DNA of 64,000 nt. Source: Gnetum montanum. Taxonomy: Eukaryota > Streptophyta > Gnetopsida > Gnetales > Gnetaceae. The translations under genes were made by a program, and so were the position numbers. Where the stretch lies: NCBI GenBank assembly GCA_015680685.1, contig MNCI01004661.1:1106417-1170416 (forward strand), written 5' to 3'. The notes under the pieces were generated by a model, which was given only the letters and a program-made list of their open reading frames with translations, ran no database searches and was not told the origin of the DNA. Positions 34,872 to 47,589 of the stretch are shown one piece after another. Within the stretch, counting starts at the first letter, position 1. Each line of letters begins with the position of its first letter.

Positions 34872-37293
34872 ATGTCTTCTTCTTCTCATAAAAGCACTTC
34901 ACCACCTAGAGATCATACAAGAAACAGTCGGAAGTTCAACATGCATAACCGAGAACTGCCAGTTCCTCAATAGCATCGAGTGGTACATACCCATCCCGAT
35001 GAGTATATACCCGATTTTACTTTTCTCCTCCATCAGGATGAACAACTACATTGGCGTGATTTGGAAGGTAACATAGTGTTACCCCCAGATCGTGTAGTCC
35101 CCAACATGCTCCTTCATGCTCTTGCACAGATAGGCATGACGTAGCTATATGTTGAATACGTTGTAGGAGATTTTGACACAAAGGATTACCATCCCACAGT
35201 GGTGCAATGTTTAAGGGACTCATGGCAGGAGAGCCACCATACATTGTTGAAGGGCAAATGGGTCCCACACGTCCTAAACAAACTTGGAGATGGTGAACCA
35301 GTTATAACAGGTTCTCTATCAATTGATGTTCCCCCTCCTAACGATGGTGAGGAGGTGGGGTATCAGAACCTATGCTCCATGATACACAATCCTGGTTCTG
35401 ATCCCCATGGACACCAAGTGTTCACTGAGGGAACAAAAACACATAACAACGATGGGCATTCGGATTGTCACCACGATCGGGGCCGTAGCCACCAAAGAGA
35501 AGGTAAGAAACATCGTCATGACGATGGTTCCCCTTCTTCTTCCCCTTCATCACATCATTCATCCTCTTCTTCCACATCAGGACGCAGTCACCAAGAGCAC
35601 AACGGTGAGGATAAAGGTAAGCAAAATAAGAGACCTCAATGGGAGAGTCGAGATCAAGGACGAGGGCAATCTAGAGATTCTAGGCATGGTAGAAGGGAAA
35701 GTAGGGAACCATGTAGGCATCATAGACATCATGAAAGAGATGATCATGATGAACCCCTACTTGCCACCCGAAGTATGTTAGATATTACGGAGGCAGTGAG
35801 AATACCTACAAGGCATCAAAAAGATAGTTGGATCAAGAGACTAGACATGAATAATATCCCATGATTTGAGGGGGGATACAATGCTAATCCGTAGAACCAC
35901 TTACAAGTATTCCACGATGCCTGTGCCTTGCAGAACATAGAAAATGAGTGGCAGAAGTTAAATTTGTTCCCTAGGACACTCATAAAAGAAGTGGAAATTT
36001 GGTACTAGTCTTTAGAGCTGGAAACCATTAGGAGGTGGAGTACGATGTTAGAACTTTTTAACAATAAATACCAAACATACTCCAGAGTGTCCAACTTGCT
36101 TAAGCAAATCCAAGGATGGAAGCAGGGTAATCACAAACCCTTGGATGCTGCCATGGGCTAATATTATGCATTGCTACATCATTGCCTGGGCCATGGTTAT
36201 GCACAATGGGATCAACTATGCCACCTCGTAGATGGGCTAAGACATGAAACTAGGAGAACCCTTGGGACATATGCCCAAGGAGAAGTTCATAGATTGTTGG
36301 AGCAAGTAGTTAAAGAAGAAGGGTCTTATGAAAAAGTGAAAGCATGGAAGAGTATAACCACGATCCTTACCTCTGAAAGAAGGGAGTGAGATTCTGCAAT
36401 GAAGAGGATGAGTCACCACTCGAAGAGTTGATGAATAGAAAAACCTTACCACTTAAAAAGCTAACAACAGAAGTGTCAGCTAAGATAGATGAAATATATA
36501 GCTCCTTAGATAGTAAAATTGAAACTATCTTGAAAATCGTAGAGGATTCTAAGAAGGAACGAAGTAGTGACCATGATAAGAAAAAGCGGAGAGATTTGGA
36601 CCATGCACGTAACAAGGGTAAGGGGAAAATGACTATCACCGATGAAGTTGTGGATTTCGATATAGAAAATGATGGTGGATGTGAGATCTACCAATATGAC
36701 CATCCTAAGGGATGTTTCCCAATAATCTCACATCTGCAAGAGTCCAGGGTGTATGCACTCAACCCAATACTTAACAGACAACAAGCTCCCTGTCAGTTAC
36801 CTTATCCTCAAGGTAACCTGAGGTAGTTCCACCAACCATTAACGTATTATCCAAGTGGAACTCCACCACAACCTATCTGGAAACATCAATAGTGACAATA
36901 CCCACAGTCATGGGGGATGCCATTGCCGAGGCAACAATACCCTTACCAGCAACCAGACCCATATGGCTACTACGTGCAGCAGCCGATTTCTCCAAGTGAC
37001 TCTATGGGTCACGCAACCCTACAACGTCACTACCAAGTTCGGGAGTATTTTAGTACTCCTTCTCCTACATAAGATGCACCACATGCATACCATCCTATGA
37101 ATCCATCCACCACTCATACGTCGCTAGTTCCACTACTGCCCACTCCAACAATGCAAGGGAAACTCCCCACTCAACCACAGCAACATAATGCTACAAGAGC
37201 TGTAAACCTTCAACTTGATGTTGGTTCTGACAACCATAAAAAGAGAAGACCTTTCTTTAGAACCAAAATCCAAAATAAGCTCTCACAACCATA
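34872..37293 (+). pseudogene. Element C gag
   Basis: ATG at 34872. The N-terminal block DFTFLLHQDEQLHWRDLEGN matches B. A long His/Ser/Arg linker follows (35400-35760), then the core (RLDMNNIP, FPRTLIKEVE, RRWSTMLELFNNKYQTYSRV, DGLRHETRRTLGTYAQG). A Lys/Glu stretch leads to the atypical zinc motif CEIYQYDHPKGCFPIISHL near 36700, with the second Cys replaced. A Gln/Pro/Tyr-rich tail leads to the protease. Stops are near 34971, 35141, 35862, 35898 and 36161; a shift lies near 36390. Confidence 0.82.
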
Positions 37294-37294
37294 A

Positions 37295-38017
37295 GTGGTT
37301 GAGTCAGTGCATGCACCTCCAACACACAAGGCTTTGAAGCTCCCTTCAAACCAACAACAGGGCTTAACACATATGGTTATGTTAACACATACCGTTACCG
37401 ACTGGATCAAGGTAGGACACCTTCCTAGGAAACTCTCTAACCCTGTAAGTCCCTTAATCTACCTCCAAGTCACTGGGAATGAACCTTATAAGGCTCCTCT
37501 TGACTCAGGTTCTGAAGTCAACTTAATTTCACAAGAAATGTATCAAGCCTGGTACCTACCTCCACTCAAGAAGAGAAATATTCAATTAGAGCTGGCTGAC
37601 CAGTCCATCACCATTCCCTTGGGATTGGTGGAGGACATCGTTTCCACTATGTGTGGTTGGTCATACCCAGCTAATTTCTTGGTGATAGAATTCAACAGCA
37701 ACAAAGGGAACTTCCCATTTATAATGGGAAGGGCATGGCTAAGTACAATAGATGCATGCCTAGGAATCCACGATCTTTCCTTGAAAATATCTAAGGAAAA
37801 CATTTATGGAAAGATCAAGAAGAAGAAAGTTCCATGCATCACATACAATGACTCAGAGGATGATGACATGGAGGAATGCTCAACATCTTCTCCATGCAGT
37901 TGGTATGCCCAAGAACCTCAAATAAAAATATGTCTATATGTAGCAACCACACAACAAGAGAACACCCTGTGGTTGATAGCTGATCAAGAGAGTAGCCCAC
38001 CAACATGCATCGAATGA
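37295..38017 (+). pseudogene. Element C protease
   Basis: APLDSGSEVNLISQEMYQAW holds the DSG active site; FPFIMGRAWLSTIDACLG is the conserved distal block. The open frame of 240 codons is intact across the domain, the best-preserved protease of the A to E group. It ends at TGA (about 38018) before a short acidic remnant. Confidence 0.85.
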
Positions 38018-38334
38018 ACTGGGGGAACAACTCATGCCCACAATGAAGGCATAGATACATTGGAGTATGAGCGTCATCGACTTCCACCCCTTAACCTAAA
38101 AACATCAATCAGGAGAAGTTGAAAACTTCTACAAAATTCAAATAGGCACTCCCTTTAAATTCATTCATGGGAAAGATGGCCACCTATGCTAATAATTTGA
38201 GGCCCTTAATTCTTTTTAAGTTTTTGTTTTACACATTTTTTTACACATTTTTTGTTTTGCACATTTTTGTTTTACAAATTTCTTTAACTTTTCTTGTTTT
38301 TTTTTTTACAACATCGTTTATACTTTTTTATTTC

Positions 38335-38376
<42 letters not shown>

Positions 38377-40140
38377 CCATCTTATTAAGTTTGTCACCAA
38401 TAAGTGTTCATGATGGTATGAACTATTTTCTATTGATAGCTAATGTTTGGTTTTTACCTTTAAGTTACGATGTTGATGCTAAGGTATGGTTCTTTTGATA
38501 TAGCAGGTAATGAGTCCACTTCATCCATACATCCACAAATTTCTATGGTCTCTCTTGGCTTGGAAATGTATAGTCCCTTTCTAATTAAGAACTATCAATG
38601 AATTGGTGACTAGGCATTTCTCAAACTAAGGAAGGACTCAAGGATTGAAAAGGGTGTGACTTCAAGGGAACTTGATGCATTTGTGTTGGCCATTCTCTTG
38701 GGTGCTTGGATGTTTTCTTCATGAGTTTTCCTTCCCATTCCAACATTGATCCATTATCAGGAAGCTGAGTTAATAAAAATAACAAAGTATTTGCATGGTT
38801 TGGTTCTCATGTATAAACAAAAAAAATAGAAAAAGAACAAAAGAAAAAGTGAAAAAGAAATGTGAGGATTCAAAGCACACCCCTTAAACAAAAATAATCA
38901 TTTGGGCTACAAGAACTAGTTATGGAACTCAAAATAAAAAAAATGTTCCCTCTAACTAAGGCCCTTCCTCGCTCCCTATCTCATCTTTCGCTTCATCAGA
39001 ATATTGGTGACTCTTTGGTGGAGACATTCTTGTTACTTCAAGAGGATGGGTCGGCTGAATGTATTAATGCAAAGTCACTGGATGTGGTTTGTTGAGGCCG
39101 GACTTGGAATGGGATTTGCTAAGTCACATTAACCATGAAATACATAAGGGGCTATACACCACCTTGTTCTTGGGATTCCATTCCATTCTCTTCTCTCCAT
39201 CCTTCTCTCCATTATTCACCTCATTGCTGGTTGTATTAGTAGTCCATATCCTGGTGGATGCATTGTTTTCTTTTTGGTAAATTCTTGTGGTTAAGACTTT
39301 AACTCTTGTTTCCAAATGACATTCCTAGAGCCTATGGACTCTTCGAATGTGGGTTTGTCAGGGCATTAAGGGCATGAGCCTACTTTGGGGAGGATCCACT
39401 AGCATTCCTATTTGGTACACTAGTTAAATTCTTTCCCTTAACATTTTTTCAATCCACTTTATTTTGTTCATTTCCATCTTGACATCCATTTCATAAACAT
39501 TATAGTTATCTCTTTTTCTCCATCATTTTTGTTCTTTTTCTTTCTCCATTCTATCACTACCAGAGGTTCGCTCTTAGTCATGGGGGTCCTGACCCAATTT
39601 TTTTAATTTTCTCCTAACCCCTACACCTTCGGTAGTCATCACTATTATATCTCCAGATCCGTATCAACCATACCACAACTTAGCCAATGGACCTTTCATC
39701 AAAGCAAGGTATCAACTACATTATGATTCATTTACCCTTGCTAATATAAAGACTATGTTGTGTGTGCAGATGGCAATCATGCAATAATGGATTGGATCTA
39801 GAGGGAACACTTGGAATGGATTGGTGCTGAAGCAGCTATGCAAAGAACGAGATGGATGGAGCGCTTACGGATAGATAATGAAAGGCGCAACCTTGGCATT
39901 GGCAGCAGTAGACTTCTTCTCTTTTCTCTCTTCTCTCTTAGCTATCAAATAAGGCCTGATGTCAAATTTATAAGGTGTTCACTCTTGTTGTCGTGAACAC
40001 CAGTTTTGTCTTGTTCTGTAATGATGATCCGTTCACATGTCATCCCATTCACCATTAGTTCCATTTGAGTCAATAATACCATACTGTCCCAATATTTTGT
40101 AAGGAACTTGAGGACGAGTTTTTATTCAGTCATGGGGGTA
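38018..40140 (+). other. Element C 3' non-coding region
   Basis: Aligns with the 29800-31718 region of B. It contains T-rich stretches, PPT-like motifs at 39576-39586 and 40128-40138, and the conserved block at 39361-39403. A splice-acceptor-like GTGTGTGCAG precedes an ATG at about 39770, the decayed extra-ORF start. Confidence 0.7.
38336..38373. repeat. TG microsatellite
   Basis: About 19 uninterrupted TG units; it is absent from the aligned part of B. Confidence 0.97.
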
Positions 40141-40999
40141 TGATGGGATGCGATATCACATGGGCCACAATATCACGAACAAGATATCGTGCACACGATA
40201 TTGCATCCTCCGCAATATCACATCCCTCATGATATCGCGTATGCAATATCACAGTGCACCGCCAAATCTATAAATAAGAGGCAGCTCTCCCTTGTTTCAA
40301 AGTTTTAGGCCTAAACCGTAGCAAAACTTTGGTAGTTTACCTCTCTAGAGATAGAATAATTTCCATGTGCCTGCAGTAGGAGCTCCAAAGTGAATAGATC
40401 TTTATTCGAGCAAATATTGTACCTAAAGACAATTTTGTGTACGGAAATAAAGACGAACTTCTTGGATAAACCTTGCAGTGCATGGACTAGGCTAAATAGG
40501 ACTTTATTTATTGTTATTTATTGTTCATCCTTTAAATACTTTATTAGTTAGTTAAATCTCTCTCAACCCTTCTCTCCTAGATAAGTGCATTCAGTACAAC
40601 CACTTCGAGCACGTGCGTTACACTTGGTAATCCCAATAACGAATAGTGTTTGGTAAGCCCAAAGGTTGCATTGGTTCAGGGTGTGAATGGTAAGTGGGAA
40701 CAGATACTGATGCTAGGTTAATTTAGGCTTAGTTAGCTAGTTAAAGTTATTTAATTAGTCTCTTCACCCTTCACCTCATCAGCATAGGAGATAAAATAGA
40801 AAAGATATAAAAATCATATACCTCATACTTACTTAACCATACAACTGTGACAAATACAATTAAGTCTGGGAAGAAAACGAATGATTAACCTTAAGTGTTC
40901 CATAGGCATGTAGGCACTTAGTTTGCGGAGTTTAATTAGATTGTGCATGTAACGCTCGTATTCTTATAGTTGAGTGTAGGGGTACCTCACCACTCATCA
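40141..40999 (+). repeat. Element C 3' LTR
   Basis: Length 859. GATATC-type palindromes are at 40150-40250, followed by TATAAATA and the GTAC hairpin. It ends CTCATCA then GATAG. Confidence 0.92.
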
Positions 41000-41592
41000 G
41001 ATAGTAAAGTCGAAACTAGCCTATGTGTAATGACCATCTGATCCTAACCTTTCGTACATGCCTTGGACTTCATCCAACTACTATTGGGATTACTAAGCAT
41101 ACCGTTATTCGGTGTACCAAATAATAACACTTCTGGGTTACCAAGTAATTACACATAAGTGCTTGCAATTAGTCATACTCATTTTTCTTAATGGTAAAAA
41201 CAATAAAGAGCAATAAATGATAAACATTAACTAAGGAAAATAGTAAGCATTTAAGTAATTAACAATAATAAAGCTAAGTGGATGCTACAACAATGGATGT
41301 AATCTCGATCTTTATTGCTGAACATGTAACGTGTCTAAGTACATCACATTTAAATAAGGATGTTGTACAATCACTTAACATCATACTACAAGCATGCACT
41401 AGAAACAAACTAATAGAATTTCTCTATATCTATCTCTAAAATCTATATGCAAACCATGCACCTAAGTGTTGTATTTCTAGGCTAGCATGGATGAGGTGAT
41501 ATCAAATCCCTAGCATCAGAGGTTGTACCCAGATATCGAATACCCAATAACGCAAATTCAATATTAGAACCCTGCTAAAACATGACTCATCA
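41000..41592 (-). repeat. Element A 5' LTR, part 2
   Basis: Aligns with about 19962-20553, ending AACATGACTCATCA on the plus strand followed by the CATCA target duplication at 41593-41597. Confidence 0.85.
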
Positions 41593-41597
41593 CATCA

Positions 41598-42185
41598 TTA
41601 CACATAATGCAACTTTCTTGAAATAATTTTAAGTATTTTTCTAATCTAAAAATTAAAATTCTAGATGTTATTATAAGTGCTTATCACTATTCCATTTGAT
41701 TCGTTGAGATCATGATTATTTTATATTTTATTTAAATAAGCATGCATGGGCCCCACCTTAACCAATAGAGACATAAACATGCTAGTAGCCTATGAACATG
41801 TGAGCATGACATAAGCTAGGGCCAACAATGATTGCCACACTAATACATTCTAGTGGGGATTAAATATCAAACATCTTCAAGGATCCCATCTCCAACTAGG
41901 CCACACAACTCAATGTTAGCTTTTGATAAACAACAAACATACAGACATGCAAATATGTGCAAATCAAACATTGATGATGAAGGGACACAAAGAATTGAAC
42001 CAAGGAGCCCAAAAAACATGGCTCAACAATCAACTCTAAGGTCAATTCCAACAATACAACACACCCAAAATCATCCAAATGGTGTTGAATGGTGTCAAAA
42101 CATGTCAAGATATGTTTAACTAGGTTCCATTGCTAGGAATATATCAAAAATAGCTAATAAGTCCAAAAATTTTAAGGAAAAAATA
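41598..42185. other. Sequence between elements A and D, unassigned
   Basis: AT-rich. No gene recognised. It may include the start of D's 5' LTR; a TGATGATG at 41972 is a possible but unsupported boundary. Confidence 0.4.
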
Positions 42186-43034
42186 TCATAGTTACGATAT
42201 CATATCTACAATGTTGTAGATACATTATCATATATTAGCATATGTTATTGTATAAACGATGTCATAGGATATGTGCAAACCTATATAAGTAGCACTTAGA
42301 TGCATGAATCCACAATAGATTTGATAACATATTAACAAAACTCTTTAAGTTTGTTTTCTTGAATTCAATACTTAGCAATGTGTGCCCACAGTGTGATGTT
42401 TTATAATTGAATGAAATCTTTATTCGAGTGTGATGTACTTGAACACATTGCATGATCGACAATTAAGATCAAGATTACTCTACATCATTACAACAATACT
42501 TAGTTTGATTTTTTTCTAAGTAGAATACTATTTACTATTTCATACTTAATATTTATGATTATTTACAATTTACTTTTAATGTCATTAAGTGGAATGAGTA
42601 CGACTAATCTCAAGAAGATTTGTGTAATTGCTTGGTAACCCAGTAGTACTATCACTTGGTGTGCCCAATAGTGTGGTACTTGGTAATCCCAGTAGTAGTT
42701 GCATGAAGTCCAAGGTGTGACCGAAAGATCAAAACCAACTACTCATCACATAGGCTAGTTTAGTTTTGTTTTACTATCACTTAGATTTAGAAACCTCTAC
42801 TTTCACTTCATGTTTACTATGAGCCTAATGGCCAATTCAAAATCAATATCACATACATCACTGTGAGTTAAACCATACACATTGATTTTACTAACTCACA
42901 TGGGAAGACAACAATCACGAACACTAACTAATTACTAGTATAATAACATTGCCTTATCTATGGAGTTCAACCAAGATTTCATGTGAACATTCGTATCTCA
43001 TATAGTTGGGTATTGGATACTCCACCACTCATCA
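42186..43034 (+). repeat. Element D 5' LTR, start approximate
   Basis: The right end ACTCATCA is next to the primer site. Inverted repeat TATCTACAA/TTGTAGATA at 42203-42222 and other TATCAT units lie upstream of TATATAAG (42283-42290). The middle and end align with the element E LTR at roughly 70% by eye. Confidence 0.65.
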
Positions 43035-43035
43035 T

Positions 43036-43053
43036 TGGTGTCATTGTTAAGGA
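43036..43053 (+). other. Element D primer-binding site
   Basis: TGGTGTCATTGTTAAGGA, a decayed tRNA-Asp-like site one base after the LTR. Confidence 0.65.
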
Positions 43054-43171
43054 TAAGTTAATGTTATACTAATTAGTTAATTTTCAAAATTTCATTGTAT
43101 TAGAACCTAACTCTAACATTCAAAACCTTAATAAAAAGTACACTTAACACAAACCATAAAGAAATAATAAC

Positions 43172-45590
43172 ATGGCTTCCCATAATGACCAATTATCACA
43201 TGCCAAAGAAATAAGCAAGAGTAGTGATAGAACTGCTAATGAAGAAGACTAGGAAATGCCAATGTAGATATGTATTACTTATGCTCATAGTAATCCATAC
43301 CATCGAAACTTGACCTTCATATTCCATTAGCATAAACAAATGAGATGGAGAGACATGCAAGGTAACATAGTCCTACCTCTCAAACATGCAACACTATACA
43401 TGCTACAAACTAGTCTAAGGGGAATGCACTTGGACCAGATTCAAGAAGGGTATCATGTAACTCAACACATGACCAGACCCTATGAACCTACAAGGGAGAA
43501 AATGAAGAGAGATGCTACTATGAAGGTCAAACATGTTCATACCAAAGGAAAGCAAGCCAACACAACTATTATCATAGAAGAGCTTGATCCTAATCAATTC
43601 ATTTCAGAATAACTCCATAAAAATCATGAGGAGCCATCAAAGACACCTATCATCAAAGTAGAGGAATCTATCAAAGGCCAACTTCACTCTACTCTAGTAG
43701 AGACACACAAGGGGGAGGTTATTGACTCAAGATACAAGCGAGACTCTAAGCCAAGGGATCCTACTAAGTCGTACAAGGAAACTCATAAGAGTTATGAAAG
43801 GATAACCAGCTGATACCATTCTCCTACTACTTCCTCTGCTTCATCATGATCATCAAAGGACTATGACATAAGACAACACAAGTACCAGGACTTTTATAGG
43901 GAAAAGAGAAGAGTCATGGTCATCTTGATCAATACTCAAGGTATTCTAATTTAGAAGATGAGGAGTATGAAAGAAGAAGGTACAAAGATAGAAGAGAGGA
44001 TCAAGAGAGTCACAAGCATAGAAGGGGTCACCATTTCCACAGAGCCTATTAGCCTAATCATGATAATAAACCCCTTATGACAACCCAGAACATGATCAAC
44101 ATTCAAGAAGTAGTCTACATACCAACCAGGCACATGAGAGACAATCGAATCAAATGACTAGATATGAATAACATTTTTTGATTTGAAGGAGGTTATAATG
44201 CTAATCCTTAGCATCACCTTCAAGAATTCCACAATGTCTATGCCCCTTAAAACATAGAGAGTAATTGGTAGAATTTGAAGTTATTTCCTAGAACACTTGT
44301 GAAGGAAGCAAAAAGCTAGTACAGGTCACTGGAACCTAAATCCATTAGACACTAGAGTACGATGCTCAAAATTTTCAATAACAAATATCAAACATATTCA
44401 TGAGTGTCAAACCTAATAAAGAAAACCCAAAATCAAAAACAAGGAACTCACAAGACCCTTGATGGAACAACGAGTAGATAGTATTCACTATTACACAAAT
44501 GCCCAGGTCATGGATTTTCATCAAAAGAATAACTAAGGCACATCATAGATGGGATGAGAACCAAAAATATAAAGACCCTTGGGGTTTATGCCTAACTAAG
44601 ACTATCAGAATTAACCATCCATCAAATTTAAAGACTCATTAATCAAGTGGCAAAAGAAGAAGAAGAACTCAATAAAAGAAAATTAGCAAAAGAATACAAT
44701 AGGGATTCATCAATCCAAAAAAGAGATACACAAGTGTGTGATACCCAAGAGGAAGAAATCTTAGATCAATTCATCAAAAAAGAAACACTACTAATTTAGA
44801 AATTTGTTGTCGATGTGGTAGCATAGGTAGTGAAAATGTGGGATTTGGTAGATGAATGATGTATAACAGCACTAAATATTGTGGAGGAGAAAGTAGAATA
44901 AGAGCTCAATAGAGGCAAAGATAAAAGGAAGAAGAAGGATTTTGGACAAAAGGGAAAAGTTGCTTCAGTAGTTGGGTACTTAGACACCAACTCCATAGAT
45001 GAGGAAGCTTGCACTATGTGCTAGTATGAGCATTCTAAGGGATGTTATCCAATCATGGTACATCTACAAGAAACTGGGGCATACACACTTAACCCATAAT
45101 TTGTTCAAAAGAAAATGTCCAAATAGTTACCTTATCTTCAAGGTAACTACAAACAACAATTTCAACCAACATTCTATCCTAGTGGAGCCTTTCCACAGTT
45201 GTAGGAGCACTACCATTAGTAGTTGCAACATCCGCAATCATGGGCCATGCCACCATCATGCCAATAGTATCCATACCAACAACCTGATCCTCATGGATAC
45301 TATGTCCAACATCTAGTCTCACCTGATCATGCAACTATTCAAACCCCAAAGAACTATTTAGTAGAATACCACAGATTAAAACCACCAAGAAATTTTTCCA
45401 ACTTATACGTGCATCCACCAATAGCTGGACCTTCTACTCAACACTTTAGTCCTATGCCACCAATGTCGCCTCCTGTTATGTAGGGGAACTTTCCATTACA
45501 ACCTCAATCAAAAAGTGCTACAAGAGTAGTCAATACACATGAGAGGGAGGTTACTTATGAGTCTTAACCCAAGAAATGACCATTCTACAG
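43172..45590 (+). pseudogene. Element D gag
   Basis: ATG at 43172 (MASHNDQLSHAKE). The RWRDMQGNIVLP block (43345) matches the N-terminal block of B and C. The core is at about 44080-44620 (TRHMRDNRIK, FPRTLVKEAKS, IIDGMRT) and has many stops. The zinc motif is recognisable near 45010-45065: C-x2-C, then YEHSKGCYPIMVHL. About 80 codons of Gln/Pro-rich sequence lead towards the protease. Confidence 0.68.
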
Positions 45591-45814
45591 AATGAGCCCA
45601 GAGAAGACTTAGCAAATGGGGAACATGTCTAACTCCACTCCACCCACATTAAGTCCTTTCCAATGCAATAAGCTTCTAACTTCATCAAGTCCAAACATCA
45701 CAACTATCATGCTTATAGAAATAGTAATCCATTGAATCAAAGTAGGGGCTCTTTCACAAAAAAGAACTAACCCAGGAAGTCCCTTGATTTATGTCTAAAT
45801 AGCAAGACAAAAAC

Positions 45815-46145
45815 AATGCAAAGCTCTATTAGATTCTAGGTCTAGAGTAAATATGATATTTCAAGACATGTACTAGGCCTAGAACCTCCCACCACTAAAG
45901 AAAAGTAACATCTATTTATAGCTTGCAATCTAGTCATTCATAGCTTCATTAAAATAGGTGGATGATGTGATTATCGCCATCAATAATTGGTCCTAACTTA
46001 CCAATTTTTTAGTAATTCATGTGGGGGAAAACAAGGAAGAGTTTCCAATTATCATGAAAAGAGTTTATCTTAGAATTGTGGATGCTAAGCCTGGAATTCA
46101 TGATTTATCCTTGGAAATTTCCAAGAAAGATGAAGCTAGAATCAT
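45815..46145 (+). pseudogene. Element D protease remnant
   Basis: ALLDSRSRVNMIFQDMY corresponds to the LLDSGS active site of B, with Gly changed to Arg, so it would be inactive. FPIIMKRVYLRIVDAKPGIHDLS is the distal block. Confidence 0.68.
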
Positions 46146-46511
46146 ACACAGATGAAGGGTTTCATGTATCGCATACAATGATCATGGGTGCAATGGCCTA
46201 CAAAGAATTTGGGTCATTGAATGAAAAGAGACTAAGGCATGCAATCAATGCATAGAAACAAGTTGTGTGTAAAATTACCTATATGTAGTAGCCACCCAAT
46301 AAGAGAGCATCCAATGGCTAATCACTAGTGAAAAAACCCAATCTAATAAGTACATGGAACCAAAAGAACATATTATCAGTACTGACATGGTAGAATAGAT
46401 AAGTTCGAACAACTAAGGCAAAGACACTCTTACCCTTAGAACAATTAGGAGGAAGAAATAGATAGGTGACACTTGAAAATCATAGACACAGTGGAACCAT
46501 AACCACTAGAA

Positions 46512-47520
46512 TTGAAAGCCCTACCAGCAACATTAGAATATACATTTCTAAACCACAAGAAGCTAGTAATTATCAACGCCAATCTAGACAAGGAACAAAA
46601 AGAGAAACTACTAAAAGTAGTCAATAGATGCCCTATAGTATTCACGTGGTCTTATGATGAGATCATAGGAATTGGTCCACAAATTTGCCAACACATTATC
46701 TACATTGATGATTTCTCCACATACGAGCTGGATTTCATGCAAGCCTTGGACTAGTTAAAGCAAGTACTTAAAAGATGTGTTGAAGCTAAGCTAAAGCTCA
46801 ATTTGCAGAAGAGCCATCTTATGGTCCAAGAATGCATAGTACTAGGATACAAAATCTTCCAAAAGGATATAGAGGTAGATCCTAAAGAAATCATAATCAT
46901 CCAAAATATCACTCAAAGGTCATAGATAGTAAAAGATGTAAGATCCTTTTTGGACCATATGGGATACTACAGAAGATTTATTAAAAACTTCTTGAAAATA
47001 GCCAAACTAGTAGTAGAACTCACAAAGATAGATGCACATTTTCAGTGGTCTAAGTCATGTGAAAAGGCATTTGAAACTTTGAAAAATAATTTAGTTGACA
47101 TACTAATCCTTCAAGCTCCATATTGGTCAAGGCCTTTTCATATCATGACCGATGCCTCCAACTATGCACTTGGTGTAGTACTGACACAACTTCATGATCA
47201 AAAGAGACCATACTACATACACTATGCCAACAAGAGCATCATCAAAGCATCATTAAACTACATGGACACTGAAAAGAATCTGATGGCTATGATGTATGCA
47301 CTTGAAAACTTTAGACATTATGTGCTTAGTTACCATATCTTTGTTCACACACACCATAGTGCCATCCAATTGTTAATGAACAAGCTAACGATTAATCCCA
47401 AAGTGATAAGATAGCTTGTGATTCTTCAAGAGTTTGACATCATAATGATTGATAAAAAAGGAATAGAAAATGTTGTAGCTAATAATTTATCAAGGATAAA
47501 ATGGAATGCATACAACTCAG
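46512..47520 (+). pseudogene. Element D RT with internal deletion, and RNase H
   Basis: The segment before the RT is clear (VNRCPIVFTWSYDEIIGIGP, then QICQH). It jumps within a few codons to IIYIDDFSTYE, which carries the YIDD catalytic motif, and continues with the distal part (LNLQKSHLMVQECIVLGYKI, MGYYRRFIKNF). Roughly 140 codons of fingers and palm are missing while the frame is preserved. RNase H keeps its first Asp (FHIMTDASNYALGVVLTQ), the Glu (MDTEKNLMAM) and the HTHHSAI block. Confidence 0.82.
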
Positions 47521-47589
47521 TAGAATCCTTATCAAACCAATTTCCTAATGAGGACCTTTTACTATAACAACAAAGGCTATAAATTCAAA

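Larger units (their letters stand above)
33881..40999 (+). mobile_element. Element C: gag-protease LTR element lacking RT and integrase, inserted in A's LTR
   Basis: LTRs 33881-34726 and 40141-40999 (TGATGGGATG...CTCATCA or TTATCA). The target duplication GATAG is perfect (33876-33880 and 41000-41004). Internal order: primer site, gag, protease, then directly the 3' non-coding region also seen in B. RT, RNase H and integrase (about 3 kb in B) are absent, with the join at about 38100-38170. It would need enzymes from an element such as B. Confidence 0.92.
19696..41592 (-). mobile_element. Element A: LTR element carrying only an extra ORF, hosting B and C
   Basis: The left (3') LTR is 19696-20553. 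The right (5') LTR is 33643-33880 plus 41000-41592, split by element C. The internal region is 20554-22439 plus 32629-33642, split by element B. Once B and C are removed A is about 4.6 kb. No gag, protease, RT or integrase is seen; the internal region is almost entirely the extra ORF also found in D. A polypurine tract (TTCAGTCGTGGGG on the minus strand) adjoins the 3' LTR. It must have depended on other elements for movement. Confidence 0.85.

Noticed and set aside
41972-43034. Element D 5' LTR starting at TGATGATG (41972)
   Set aside because: Ends would fit the family (TGATG...CATCA) but no matching 3' LTR or target duplication exists to confirm it, and the length would exceed relatives.
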